From Prorocentrum cordatum (Eukaryota; Sar; Dinophyceae; Prorocentrales; Prorocentraceae), in NCBI GenBank assembly GCA_963575745.1, contig CAUYUJ010016710.1, forward strand, positions 1-64,000: 64,000 nt of DNA, read 5' to 3'. Positions 23,657 through 34,020 of the stretch are shown here, piece after piece. The notes below the pieces were generated by a model, which was given only the letters and a program-made list of their open reading frames with translations, did no database searches and was not told the DNA's origin. Position 1 is the stretch's first letter. The number at the start of each line of letters is the position of its first letter. The position numbers and the translations under genes are program-made.

Positions 23657-24054
23657 ATCTCGTAGAGCTTTTCGGCATCGATGAGCTAGAGGAATTCCGG
23701 CGCGGGATGAAGCTAGTTGGCCGACCCGACCAGAAAGGAGAATGTGACAACTTTTGGTCGGTTTTGCTCAGATTTGAGTAATATTTGACCATTTATTTTG
23801 AGAAAGCAGATTTTTCGCACCTGTAAACGACTATGAGGGTCTCTGCGTCTTGATATGATCTCTGTAGGGACACATTTACCATGAAAACACTTGGGGGAAC
23901 CAACTTCGTCTCGAGATGGAAAAGCTCAATATTCAATTTTTCCAGAAATGCCTCTAGAAGCTCTCTCTTTCGGCCCTGAGCACTCTTACGCGTGGAAGGA
24001 GCTCTAGGAGGATCCCGGCTTTGACCAGGTTGACGGTTCTCCGCCGGCGCCAGT
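23657..24054 (+). mobile_element. Complete family A element (398 bp) with a decayed hairpin
   Basis: The left end ATCTCGTAGAGCTT and right motif GAGCTCTAGGAGG are both mutated, and the hairpin arms (CCGGCTTTGA and TCTCCGCCGG) no longer pair fully. It is the oldest-looking A copy in the nest, although it sits at the innermost level. Confidence 0.8.
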
Positions 24055-25467
24055 GGTAACTTTTGGGAGGTTTTGCATTTATTTTTTTGAAAGATGTTTG
24101 ACAATTCATTTTGAGAAAGCAGGTTTTTACTTCGAGCATTGGTATCTCAACTTGATCCTGCGAGCAGCTCAGCTCTTCTGAGAGAGTTTTACTATCAAAA
24201 CACTTGGAGAAACCATCTTCATGTCGAGACGAAAAAAAAACATTTCTATCCTTTTTCAGAAATGCTTCCAGAACCTCTCTCTTTCGGCTCTGAGCAGTCT
24301 TACGCGGCTCTACGAGGTTCCTGGCGGTGACCAGGTTGACGGTTCACCGCCGGCGCCAGTTGGCAAGAAAAATCTCGACGGACCTTTTGGTGACTTTTGG
24401 TCGGTTGAAGATTGTGTTCTCGACATTTCAACATTCGTTTGAGCTCTAGTATCTTTTGCCGTGATATTCGATCTGATTCCCGCTCGCCATCTTGATCTCA
24501 GCTCGATCGGGTACCTCTTACTGCCAAAAAGCGTCCAGGCGGGATCGATCGTTTCGAGTCATCTTGATACGCGCTGTCGGTATATTGAACTTAACTCGAG
24601 ATATAGGACAGCTACAGAGCTGGTGAGCACACTTCATCGGTTCAGAATGGTCAGGCGCGTTCGGCTGTTGCAACCAGAGGTCTGAACTCGGTCTGCTAGC
24701 CGAGCTAGGTCCGCAAATCTATTCGTATTATTCGAGTCATCTTGACATGCGCTCTCGGTTTTCTGTACTTAACTCGAGCCATAGGACAGCTACAGAGCTG
24801 ATACTTACAGAAACCGATTTGGAATTTTCAGTCGCGTTCGTCTGTTGACTCCAGAGCTCTGAAGTCGGTCTGCTGCCCGATCCAGAATCGCGAAACTGTT
24901 TGTATTGTCATCTTGAGAGGTGCTGTCGGTTTTCTGCACTTAGCTCGGGCTATAGGGGAACTACAGGGCTGGTGATCACAGCAATCGATTGGGAGACATC
25001 AGGCGCGTCCGCCTGTGGAATGCAGAGCTCCGAACTCGGTCTGCTGCCCGAACTCGGTCCGCGAAATTGTTCGTATTGTTCGAGTCATCCTGAAAGATGC
25101 TGTCGCTTTTCTGTACTTAACTCGGGCTGTAGGGGGGGGGTGCAGGGCTGGCAATCGCAGGAATCGATTCGGAGACTTCAGACGCGTCCGCCTGTCGCAT
25201 TCAGAGGTCTGAACTCGGTCTGATACTCGAGCTTGGTTTGCTAAACTATTCGTTTTGTTCGAGTCATCTTGAGAGGTGCTGTCGATTGACGCGCGTAACT
25301 CGGGCTGTAGGAGAGCTATAGAGCTCGTACAGAAGACAATCCAGAAGCATCGGGGGGCGTTCGGCTGTTGCATCGAGAGGTCTGAAATCGCTTGGACTGA
25401 AAAACTATTCGTTCTCTGCAATTTTTGTCAACATTATGTATTGCCAGGAAGCTCTACGAGTCCCCCC

Positions 25468-25475
25468 GGCTCAAG
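25468..25475 (+). other. Relict dinoflagellate spliced leader at LINE1 5' end
   Basis: GGCTCAAG is the last 8 bases of the dinoflagellate spliced leader, whose known sequence ends TTTTGGCTCAAG. It stands exactly at the 5' junction of the retrotransposon, as expected if a trans-spliced transcript was reverse transcribed and lost the leader's first bases. LINE4 has the same relict. Eight bases alone would be weak; two copies at two 5' junctions make it convincing. Confidence 0.7.
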
Positions 25476-25949
25476 ACATCTCGGCTCCAGGGCTCCAGGA
25501 TCCCACTGGGGCTCAGGGGGTGTCGGCGTCGCGGGGAGACGGCGCGGCAGCCATCGCTGCCATCGACGGGTACGGCATCTTCGAGGTCAGCTAGGCTGCT
25601 TCCTTTGTTTGCTGCGCTTGTTATCTTTTGTTGTACGTGTGTGAAGACGGACGGATACGACTTTTCGGTTCTCGCGAGAAGGTTTCAGCTGGAGGATCTA
25701 TCACCGACAGTGCCATATTTGCAGTACTCACAGGATTACGGTCAGAAGCCAGATACTGCTGTCGAGAGAGCTTCTCGGAAAAGACAACTTCAGGATATTG
25801 AGAAGACCCCAGGTGACTACCCACTGGACGGAAGATCGAATACTGCCGACTCCACTCCAGATAGTGAATCTGTTGTACCTCTCTGTGAACGGACGGTGAC
25901 ACGACAGTGGTTGCACTCGTGGGGATACGGACCTCAGTGTATTGACACA

Positions 25950-27059
25950 ATGCCTGAGCATGCAGATAACATGACGGTGGATGGCGGAGCCCCCCCTGTG
26001 AAGCGTAATCGTGAGGAGGTTCTTGCTGAAAGGAAGGCCGCCTTGGAGGGGAAGGACGGTATGCAGAGTTTACTATTGCAGATGATGCACAAGATGGGTG
26101 ATAACACTGAAAGGATCCAAGATGCCATAGGAGTTCAGGGGACCAAAATCGACAACGTTCAGGCCCAGGTCCAGAAGCAGGGTGTTACGATTTCTAATCT
26201 GGAGACGAGCGTTCGGGGGCTTGAGACTAAACATAATCGACTCGAGACGATCGTCCAGGGACTCCAGGGACAGGTTCGTGCGGGTTCAGTTGCCAGTGGC
26301 GCTTCGACGAGGCCTGATAATACCAGGACGGGAAGATACCAGGCTCCTGGAACCACCTACTTCTCTCCAACGTATGTCGAACTCAAGGGATGGGTCACCA
26401 ACTGGAGTGACAGGGATAGGAGGTCTCAGGAGATGCTCATGTGGGAGGATGTGAAGGTGCTCATAGATAACATTACAAATCATTGTCTTTCGGAGGATGA
26501 TCGTGTGCACGTGTGTGTTGACGGTACTGAGCGCATTAACGCTGGCCGTTACATGTTCGGATCGGCCAAAATCAAATTCAAGCCAGGGACCGACAGGGAT
26601 ATTATTTGGAGGGTCAAACGGTGCATCGACCTTGTGACGGTACCCCCTGCTAAACGCCCCGCGCCTCCTCCAGGAATCCAGATCGCTGCACCACAGTGCC
26701 TCATTGAGAATATGAAGCAGGTTATCAACCCTGAGTCGATCAAAGTCAGTGTCGAGTGCCCAGAGTGGAAGAGGGACCACGTTAAGGCGGTGGGGAGATT
26801 CTGCGGCACTATTCGGAGCATGTGTACACAGATTGGTATCGAGGTTATTGCTGTGCGAGGGGAAATGGGACCGCCCAAATCGACTATATGGACAGTGCCC
26901 ACGACGGCCGCTCCGAGGCCAATGCTTCTGGCCGAGTTTACCACGACGCGGGCGACATGGGAGGTATCGAGTGAGACTGTCGACAGGTTGCATCAACTCA
27001 TACCTGCGTGTACTAAGACGAAGGCGGATATCGAGACGGAAGTCAACAGGAGGGTGTGA
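25950..27059 (+). CDS. LINE1 ORF1, coiled-coil nucleic-acid-binding-type protein
   Basis: This is the probable ORF1 protein of the LINE, expected to bind the element RNA in a ribonucleoprotein. From the chosen ATG it is 369 codons. Residues 1-30 hold a basic patch (VKRNREEVLAERK). Residues about 40-110 form heptad-rich sequence typical of a coiled coil (NVQAQVQKQGVTISNLETS, then LETKHNRLETIVQ). A globular C-terminal half follows, with a Pro-rich stretch (KRPAPPPG) near 230. I see no zinc knuckle. The frame is open upstream to 25425 without a better start inside the element, so translation could begin earlier. It ends in a TGA that is in frame with the endonuclease region directly downstream. 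The assignment rests on position and coiled coil, not on a recognised family signature. Confidence 0.65.
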   Translation: MPEHADNMTVDGGAPPVKRNREEVLAERKAALEGKDGMQSLLLQMMHKMGDNTERIQDAIGVQGTKIDNVQAQVQKQGVTISNLETSVRGLETKHNRLETIVQGLQGQVRAGSVASGASTRPDNTRTGRYQAPGTTYFSPTYVELKGWVTNWSDRDRRSQEMLMWEDVKVLIDNITNHCLSEDDRVHVCVDGTERINAGRYMFGSAKIKFKPGTDRDIIWRVKRCIDLVTVPPAKRPAPPPGIQIAAPQCLIENMKQVINPESIKVSVECPEWKRDHVKAVGRFCGTIRSMCTQIGIEVIAVRGEMGPPKSTIWTVPTTAAPRPMLLAEFTTTRATWEVSSETVDRLHQLIPACTKTKADIETEVNRRV

Positions 27060-30000
27060 CGACGACGACGCCGAACACCGTTCAAGGGGATCCGACTGGG
27101 TAGCTGGAACCTCAATCGGGCGGGGTCGGCCAAATTCAAGGGGAATGAGATTCTGAGGTGCCTTTCAATGCGAGATTGCATCTGTGGTGTTCAGGAATGC
27201 CAGAATCTTTTTGGAGGCAAATTCGATGCATATATCAGACGGTGTGGTCTTTCATATCGTGTGAGTTGTGACGGTAAGTGTGGGTTATTATTTAAGAAAG
27301 AGTGGAGTACGTGTGTGCGTGAATCAATATGTCAATATGAACGGTTCTGTGTGGTGGTCTTTAGTAGTGGAAGTGCCCCTGTGATAGTTGCCTCTGCGTA
27401 TCTTCCCGACCCCGGCGTCGAGAACGCCGTAGATGTGCAGTAGGTGGTGTTGGACGCACTCGAGTCAGTTATTGTCACTCTGCGCAGCCGCTGGAAGGGG
27501 GCGACTGTCTCTGTGCTGCTCGATGCCAACGTTGAGCTATCCCCATCAACTCAGCTGCAGTGCTCACGCACTGGGACTGTCTATGAGGCGGTGGGAAGTG
27601 CTACCAAGGAGGAGAGGAGGACTTGCGAGGAGGGAGGTGCACAGCGGGTGAGGAGGGACGTACGACAACAGTTGCGCGAGCGTGTTCTGTGCTTTCTAGG
27701 GCGCCTGGGGATGAAGGCTGCCAATTCGTTCTTGCCACGACGACTACACACATGGGAGAGCTACGGAGTATCTCGGTGGGGGACGTGTAAGAAGGTTCTT
27801 GATTACATTTTTGTTCCCAGGACGTGGGTGATCGATGAGATGACGGTCGAAACAATCATGAGTAATGGGGGGAAGACAAATCGTAGTCGTCTCAGCGACC
27901 ATGGCCTGCTTCAGGGGACTTTTAGTGACACAGGCGCTGAGCTGGTCAAACGTAGTATCCCGACGGCAGCTCGTGAAAAGAGTTTGGTGGGTTATAAGAC
28001 GGTGAATTGGGGGGGCCTCAATATGGCGCGAAAGGAAATCGATCGGGTCTTGGGAGATGCCAATACTACTTGTTCTCCAGGGGACCTTGTGTCGACCACT
28101 ATTCGGGCCTGTACTGAGCAGGAGGAAATCAAATTCACGACTGCCACCACGGGACGGGGACTACCGCCAATTAGGCCTGCAGGGCTCACGGCCTGCCAGG
28201 AGATTTTGCGACGGAAGCCTCTGCCAGCGTCAGTGGATGTGCCCAGCTTGCGCAGACGTGCCAACGGACTGCGGAGGGAGTATCGTGCGGCGTTGGCCGC
28301 GTGGACCTCTCCTGCCTCCAGGCGCAAAGAGCGTCATGGTATCAAGCACCTCATTGTGCAGGGACGGATATCTGAGGACAGGGAGGAGTGGGTGGAGGAG
28401 ATCAGAGCACATACCAGACAGAGGTATACTTCGGAGGAGGTCAGAGGACGGGATATGGCGATGTTGGAGGAGTTGAGGAGGGATGCACAACAGAACCTAT
28501 GTGACGGGTACTGCACTGAGGGACTGACAATGGCGGTGGTATGCCAGGTACGGTCACGTCTCAAGTCCAAGCGTGCCACTGGCCCCGACAGGCTGCCTTG
28601 TGAAATACTCAAGGCATTGCCGTGGGCGGCTTTGCGTGGCGTTGCTCGGATGTTTGATGAGATATTTCGCTTGGCACGGCAGTATCCGCAGGACTGGAGG
28701 CAAATTTTGATCGCCTTCATGCCCAAGCTGCCGAGCTTGACATCGCTGACAGATGCACGGTACCTCTGTCTGCAAAACAGTCTCAGCCGTTGGTATTCTG
28801 CTTGTGTGGTGATCTTGGTCGAACAATTTGTGTCTCGGGCTGGCCTCATGGGACCCCTGGGCATCTACGGCTTCCAGGAGGGACGAAAGACGGTGGAAAT
28901 TGTGGGGGCCCTCAAGGCTCTGGCTCAACATGGGGACATCTGGGGAAAGGATCAGACGGTCCATATCGCTAACGCCGATATCAAACAGGCGTTCGACCAC
29001 TGCAGCCTTCAAAAAAACGCCAAGCGAGCTATGTGCCATGCCAATATTCCTGCCTATCTCCAGTATGCTTTGCTATCACCGCTGGTTTGCACTACGGGGT
29101 CGTTAGTTGTCGAGGGTATGGCCATTCACGACATCAACTGGGACGTCTGCATACGGACGGGCGGCCCTGAGGGACCTCTTCTCTTTAATCTTATCATATG
29201 TGTCATGTGGGGACCTATATTTCGGGATTGGGACAGTAGAGGAGTGGGGTATGTGCTGGAGGGCGCCTGTGGTGAGTATGAGCGACGGACAATAGTGGTT
29301 GACTCAGATGATGCTCGATCTAACACTACCACTACATGACTGGGGGATGAGATGGAAGGATAGCAGCCTGTTGTACATGACATGTGGGGAAAATGCGAAA
29401 GTGGACGGTGACGGACATATACTTACCAGCGAGGATTTGTGTATACCTGCGTGCTCGAGATATCAGGGCTTTAGACTTCGACGTGTTTGCAGAATGAAAG
29501 TATTGGGTCATGAGATTTTCTCCACCTACTTAGTGCCCGCTCATCCTGATGTGGAATATCGCATCAAGGAGGCTCGTGCTTGTTTCATTGGACAGTCGAA
29601 TTTCTTTCGTAACAGAGCGGTAGCTGTTCGTGATAAGTTTTGTCGTTATAAAGACAAGGTGCAGAGTATGGCGTTGTATTGCCTAGAGACATGTACTGCT
29701 GATACTTCCTCGCTACACATGCTCAATGCCGTCGAGGGATGGTGTTTGTGCCGTATGTTTCGACGGCCGAGGAGAGATGAGGAGACTATGGCGGGCTGGA
29801 ACCGACGACGGTACCACGAGGCCAGAGAGCAATTTCGATCTTATGGATTTGCGAGTTTGGTGCAGCGATTTCTTCGTATGGTGTGGAACTCCGCTAAGGA
29901 TGCTGCTGATTTCATTTCTATGTTGTGTACTGCTTCTCATGAGGAAATATCTTCAACGCAACGTACGTGGAGAGATCACCACATGACTACGGTTGCGTAT

Positions 30001-30981
30001 GGCCCACTGTGGGACAGACTCAGGACGGATGCGTCTGAGTGCTTGCGGGGTATGTTTCACTTCCAAGAGGCTTCGCAGCTAAAAAGGAGACATGTTAGTT
30101 CAGGTCGAGCTGTCGGCCAGAGATGCTGGCTATTTTCTTTCTGCGAATTCTACGGACTCAAATGGTGGGAGTCCTTTGTGCCGACAGATGCTGCGTATGT
30201 TCAGTTCTGCGAACACATGTGTACACGGACGATGCTGAGTTATTTTCAGAAAAGAAAAGGGTACGGTACAACAGGTGGGGCCCCGCAGGAGGTACTTACC
30301 ATCACACAAAACGACCTACACACCTATGGGGCCCAAGAGGGCACTGCGGCGTTCAACGACAAACTGGCCAAACGTATTGCGTTACAAAATATGAAGGAGG
30401 TTGAGTACGACCTCGACTCATTTGGGATCCCTGTGTACATTTCTGGGGACAGTCTTCTGGTGGTGTCTTGGCTGCAGGGTGTCTGGAGGGTGCTTAATCG
30501 TACCTATCAGGATAGGATCAACAGAATGATTAACCAACTCGACAACATGTGTCAAAGGTATGGAATTAGGCCTGCCTGTCACGGGAGGGAAATTGTAGAC
30601 CACACATATAGGGAATGGAACACGCGTGCAGATGTACTCACTCATACGGCCCGTGTCGGGCCACCAGTGATTCGAGATACGATAGGGCTTCACGCCCCTC
30701 AGTTACAACAGGTGTTTCGCGTTTGTGCCATCAGAGCTGGATTCGATGGTGGTGTGTCTTGCGACGGCGTGGGAGTCGGGTGCTGGATAGATGTTGGACG
30801 GGTATCGAGGCTCTCAAGGCAGCCACTCAGCCATGAGATTATTTGGACGGAGGTGTACAGTGCGGCACTCTCGATTGATCCAACTTCAACAGTGACTGAT
30901 GCCGAGGTCTCGGCCGTTGAGCATACGATTATGATCTTGCCGCGGGTTGTACAAGCGTATTTCGGACAGGATATGATGTGA
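27060..30981 (+). pseudogene. LINE1 ORF2: endonuclease, reverse transcriptase, permuted RNase H-like region (broken)
   Basis: An APE-type endonuclease spans about 27090-27905: LGSWNLN at 27096, GVQE with the catalytic Glu, ASAYLPDPG, LLDANVE, DYIFVPR and LSDH at 27891. A helical linker follows, then reverse transcriptase: ATGPDRLP, motif A ANADIKQAFDH (Asp codon at 28977) and GGPEGPLLFN. A thumb-like region leads to a C-terminal RNase H-like region with GDS (Asp at 30448), RAD (30631), FDGG (30745) and TDAEVSAVE (30904). The order of these blocks is rotated relative to ordinary RNase H. Damage: an in-frame TAG at 27441-27443, and near 29300 a frameshift with loss of roughly 15 codons that should hold the YADD-type catalytic motif. 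No ATG lies between the ORF1 stop and the first endonuclease motif. Confidence 0.88.
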
Positions 30982-31205
30982 TTTTGATTGTGCTCACTCA
31001 CGCCATGCCTTTGTTTGTCGTGTGTGTGTGCTTGACCTCTCATCCTCCTAATAAGAGTTGGCTTTCGCCTCTGATCGTTTGGATCGGTGAGGCTTCCGCC
31101 TACTCCCGATGCGCCCGCTCCTTGCTTCCGACTAGGCTGGAAAGCCTGCACAGTCGACCGCAAAGTCCGCAAATAAAGGTTGACGGTTCACCGCCGGCGC
31201 CCAGT

Positions 31206-31245
31206 CTTAAACGCTCTAGCTCTCAGCGAGCTCTGCGGGAAATAC
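31206..31245 (-). mobile_element. Inverted family C left-end fragment
   Basis: About 35 bases (CTTAAACGCTCTAGC, then TCTCAGCGAGCTC) are the reverse complement of the C left end. The same end in direct orientation begins at 32181, so the LINE fragment between them is flanked by inverted C ends. Confidence 0.65.
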
Positions 31246-32180
31246 TCAGCGACGGCGCCCAGCCCTGTGCGGAGGTTGGAATACACAGAGGTTGGGGACA
31301 CACACCTCCGAGTGCATGCGCTATATTTTCTGATCGTGATCTCTCTATTGTTGCTCTTCGGGAATGCCAGCATTTGAATTATATTGAGGTTGAGGACGTG
31401 GGGTGGGGCTCTAGGTACGCGGAGTGCAGGCGGGCTGCAGTCTTGTACCGTGGTTCTTGGAAGCACCTCATCCTAGACAGCATCTCTGGTGATCGTTGGG
31501 TTGCAATTGTATTTCGTCATCTTATCTTCGTATTCGCTTACCTTTCGCATCGCGAGAGTGAGCTTGGTGATAATGGTGAGTGAGCCTCGGGGATCATCAG
31601 AAGGCCACTACGCTAGTTTCGCCAAGTACACCAGCGTGCTGTCAGTTCTGACATCCAAAGTTCTTGCTGCAAAAAAGGAGTATTTCATTCGTGATCTTGT
31701 GTTGCAGGTCGATGCTAACGTGGAAGTGTATCCCAATCAGTTTGTTGATAGGATACTCGTGACGGGGGAGGCGGTGGAGGGACCCAAGACCAAGTCTAGG
31801 AGGAAGGCCAAAGAGGGGGGTGCGGACATCATGCGTGACGAGATGCGTGAGATGTATTGTCAGGCCCTTTTGAAAACCATGGGTGCCCTGAAGCTCCGTC
31901 TTGCGAACACCTACGGCACGCGCGCGCCTACTTGGAAGCATTGCACACGTAAACATGAGCACGTATATGACTACTTCGCTATCCCGACGGATTCGCAGGT
32001 TCCAGAGGTATCCTGTTCATGGATCTTGCCATCTGATGTTGAGCATACACGTTCGCGTGAGATGACATTGGGTGACCATAAGTTGCTCCAGCTCCGACGT
32101 CCAGATCATCAGGCTAAATTGCGTCCTCGTACTCGTCCCTCACTTGCTCGGTGGAAGCTGCAGGCGGGCTGGGGGGTCCA
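31246..32180 (+). pseudogene. LINE5: endonuclease-domain fragment of a related LINE
   Basis: Two frames together cover an APE-type endonuclease homologous to that of LINE1. The first has ALRECQH, aligning with GVQECQN and its catalytic Glu. The second has QVDANVE, VYDYFAIP and LGDHKLL, aligning with LDANVE, LDYIFVP and LSDHGLL. The frames are shifted near 31560. The N-terminal strand with the WN motif, ORF1 and all reverse transcriptase are absent. It may be the 5' portion of LINE2, separated by later insertions, but a stretch of linker would still be missing. Confidence 0.75.
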
Positions 32181-32482
32181 CCAAATTCCCGGAAAGCTCG
32201 CTGAGAGCTAGAGGGTTTTAGATTAGAAGCCAGACGGTGGTGGTGCCCGCCAGCAGCCCATCTCCGCAGCTCCACGATCCCCGCAGCGCCTCGCCCGAGC
32301 CGGCAGCGTGTCCATGAGAGCTTCCGGCATGCGTCTACGCGGGCCTGCACGCGTGCAGGCACGCGTGGAAGCGTTCCTGGCAGCGCTTCAGAAGCGCCCA
32401 GGGGAGCCCCCCAGAGCCCCGGAAGCGCTTCACGAGAGCGCCAGGATCTTTCGGTCGTGTGTTCTCCTTGCTCTACGGGTTC
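32181..32482 (+). mobile_element. Family C GC-rich repeat, copy 3
   Basis: It follows copy 1 from TTCCCGGAAAGCTCGCTGAG. The central palindrome around 32336-32368 reads ACGCGGGCCTGCACGCG against its complement, with one mismatch relative to copy 2. Confidence 0.75.
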
Positions 32483-33057
32483 ACCTCGTAGAGCTCTTCA
32501 GCAAAGAGCTAAGAGGAATTCGGGCGCAGGGTGGAGCTAGTTGGCCAGCCCGACCAAAAGAGAGGATGTGGTAACCTTGGGTCGGTTTTTTTTTCACTGT
32601 ATGCAAAATTTTGGAATTCGTTCTGAGAACCGGTATTTTTCTCACGTGTAGTAGGTTATGCCGCGTCTGCCAGTTGAATTCCCAGGTCCGTAGCTGCAAT
32701 ATTACTATCAAAAGACTTGAGGGTACTGTCGGCGGGTTTCAGTCATCTCGACACGTGTTGACATTTTTATATCTCGTAGAGCTTTTCGTCATCGATGAGC
32801 TGAAGGAATTCCGGCGCAGTGGCATGTAAACTCCTCTCTGACCGCAGCTCAGCTCTTCCGATGTATTTTCTTGTGAGTTGCATTCCTGGAACTGAGCGAA
32901 TGTGAACATCGAAAAAAAACAAAAATAAACATTTCCGAAAAACCTTTTTTTTATATATATAAAAAATCTACTTCGATTCTCAGCACTCTTACCAGTGTGA
33001 GGAGCTCTACGAGGTTCCCGGTGGTGACTAGGTTGACGGTTCACCGCCGGCGCCAGT
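32483..33057 (+). mobile_element. Two overlapping family A elements, composite unit 1
   Basis: The outer A has left end ACCTCGTAGAGCTC at 32483 and runs to 32770. A second, shorter A starts at 32771 (ATCTCGTAGAGCTT) and ends with the hairpin at 33057. The same composite recurs at 33126-33718, so the pair was duplicated as a unit. Confidence 0.75.
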
Positions 33058-33125
33058 TGGACCCCGTAGAGCTCATTACTAAGGCCGTCTTTGAGGGCCA
33101 CGAGACCTCGGACTTTTCCCGAAAT
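33058..33125. repeat. 68-base remnant between the two composite A units
   Basis: It contains a decayed copy of the A left end (CCCCGTAGAGCTC). The rest is not recognised. Confidence 0.35.
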
Positions 33126-33230
33126 GCCTCGTAGAGCTCTTCAGCAAAGAGCCAAGAGGATTTCGGCCGCAGGGTGGAGCTAGTTGGCCGGCCCGAGCAA
33201 AAGAGAGGATGTGGTAACCTGGGGTCGTGT

Positions 33231-33269
<39 letters not shown>

Positions 33270-33718
33270 ATACAAAATTTTGGAATTCGTTCTGAGAGCC
33301 GGTATTTTTCTCACGTGCATTAGGTAATGCGGCGTCTGCCAGTCAAATTCTCAGGTCCGTAGCTGCAATATTACTATCAAAAGACTTGAGGGAACCGTCG
33401 GCGGGTTTCAGTCATCTCGACACGCGTTGACGGTTTTATACCTCGTAGAGCTCTTCGTCATCGATGAGCAAGAGGAATTCCGGCGCAGTGGCATGTAAAC
33501 TCCTCTCTGACAGCAGCTCAGCTCTTCCGATGTATTTTCTTATGAGTTCACTTCCGGGAACTGAGCGAATGTGAACATCGAAAAAAATGAAAAATAAAGA
33601 TTACCGAAAAATCTTTATTTTTTTAATTCTACTTCGATTCTCAGCACTCTTGCCAGTATGAGGAGCTCTACGAGGTTCCCGGCGGTGACTAGGTTGAGGG
33701 TTCACCGCCGGCGCCAGT
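33126..33718 (+). mobile_element. Two overlapping family A elements, composite unit 2
   Basis: The outer left end is at 33126 and the inner left end at 33440. The shared hairpin ends at 33718. A T-run of about 34 bases at 33231-33264 has expanded from the shorter T-run of unit 1. Confidence 0.75.
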
Positions 33719-33986
33719 ACCTCGTAGAGCTCTTCGGCATCGATGAGCTAGAGGAATTCCGGCGCGGGGTGGAGCTAGTTGGCCGACCCGGCGAGAAAGG
33801 ACAAAGTGTTAACTTTTGGTCGGTTTTGCTAATTTTTGAAAGATATTTGACAATTCATTTTGAGAAAGCAGATTTTTCGCACCTGTAAACGACTATGAGG
33901 GCCTCTGCGTCTTAATATGAGCTCTGTAGGCGCACATTTACTATCAAAAAACTTGGCGGAACCAACTCCATGTCGAGATTAAAAAA

Positions 33987-34020
<34 letters not shown>

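Larger units (their letters stand above)
22528..24360 (+). mobile_element. Family A element split by a B and an A
   Basis: The host pieces are 22528-22584, 23629-23656 and 24055-24360. Rejoined they give 391 bp of colinear A sequence (GTAGT^TGGTCG and CAAAGT^GGTAAC), matching the standard A length. No base is duplicated at either join. Confidence 0.88.
25468..31175 (+). mobile_element. LINE1, near-complete non-LTR retrotransposon (5.7 kb)
   Basis: The element begins GGCTCAAG and ends GTCCGCAAAT, immediately before AAAGGTTGACGG of the host hairpin. It carries a 5' UTR, a coiled-coil ORF1, then endonuclease, reverse transcriptase and RNase H-like regions in one downstream coding stretch, and a 190-bp 3' UTR without poly(A). 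About 9 bases of the target hairpin are missing at the insertion site, and no target duplication is visible. The coding stretch is broken by a stop at 27441 and a frameshift near 29300, so this copy is dead. Confidence 0.9.
22472..31205 (+). mobile_element. Outermost family B element of a four-level nest
   Basis: The host pieces are 22472-22527 (left end AACTAGTAGAGCTTCCC), 24361-25467 and 31176-31205. Together they make about 1.19 kb, a normal B. The A at 22528-24360 inserted at GAGAGCTAGT^TGGCAAG. LINE1 inserted within this element's terminal hairpin, leaving the left arm at 25447-25467 and the loop and right arm at 31176-31205. Confidence 0.82.

Noticed and set aside
25425-25949. Upstream part of the ORF1 frame as a genuine N-terminus starting at 25425.
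   Set aside because: The first codons lie in the host B element outside the LINE, so that ATG cannot be the element's own start.
33719-33780. GATGAG followed by GAGGAATTCC in A-left blocks resembles a hammerhead ribozyme core.
   Set aside because: The invariant CUGANGA and GAAA boxes are not both present and the required three-stem arrangement cannot be drawn.
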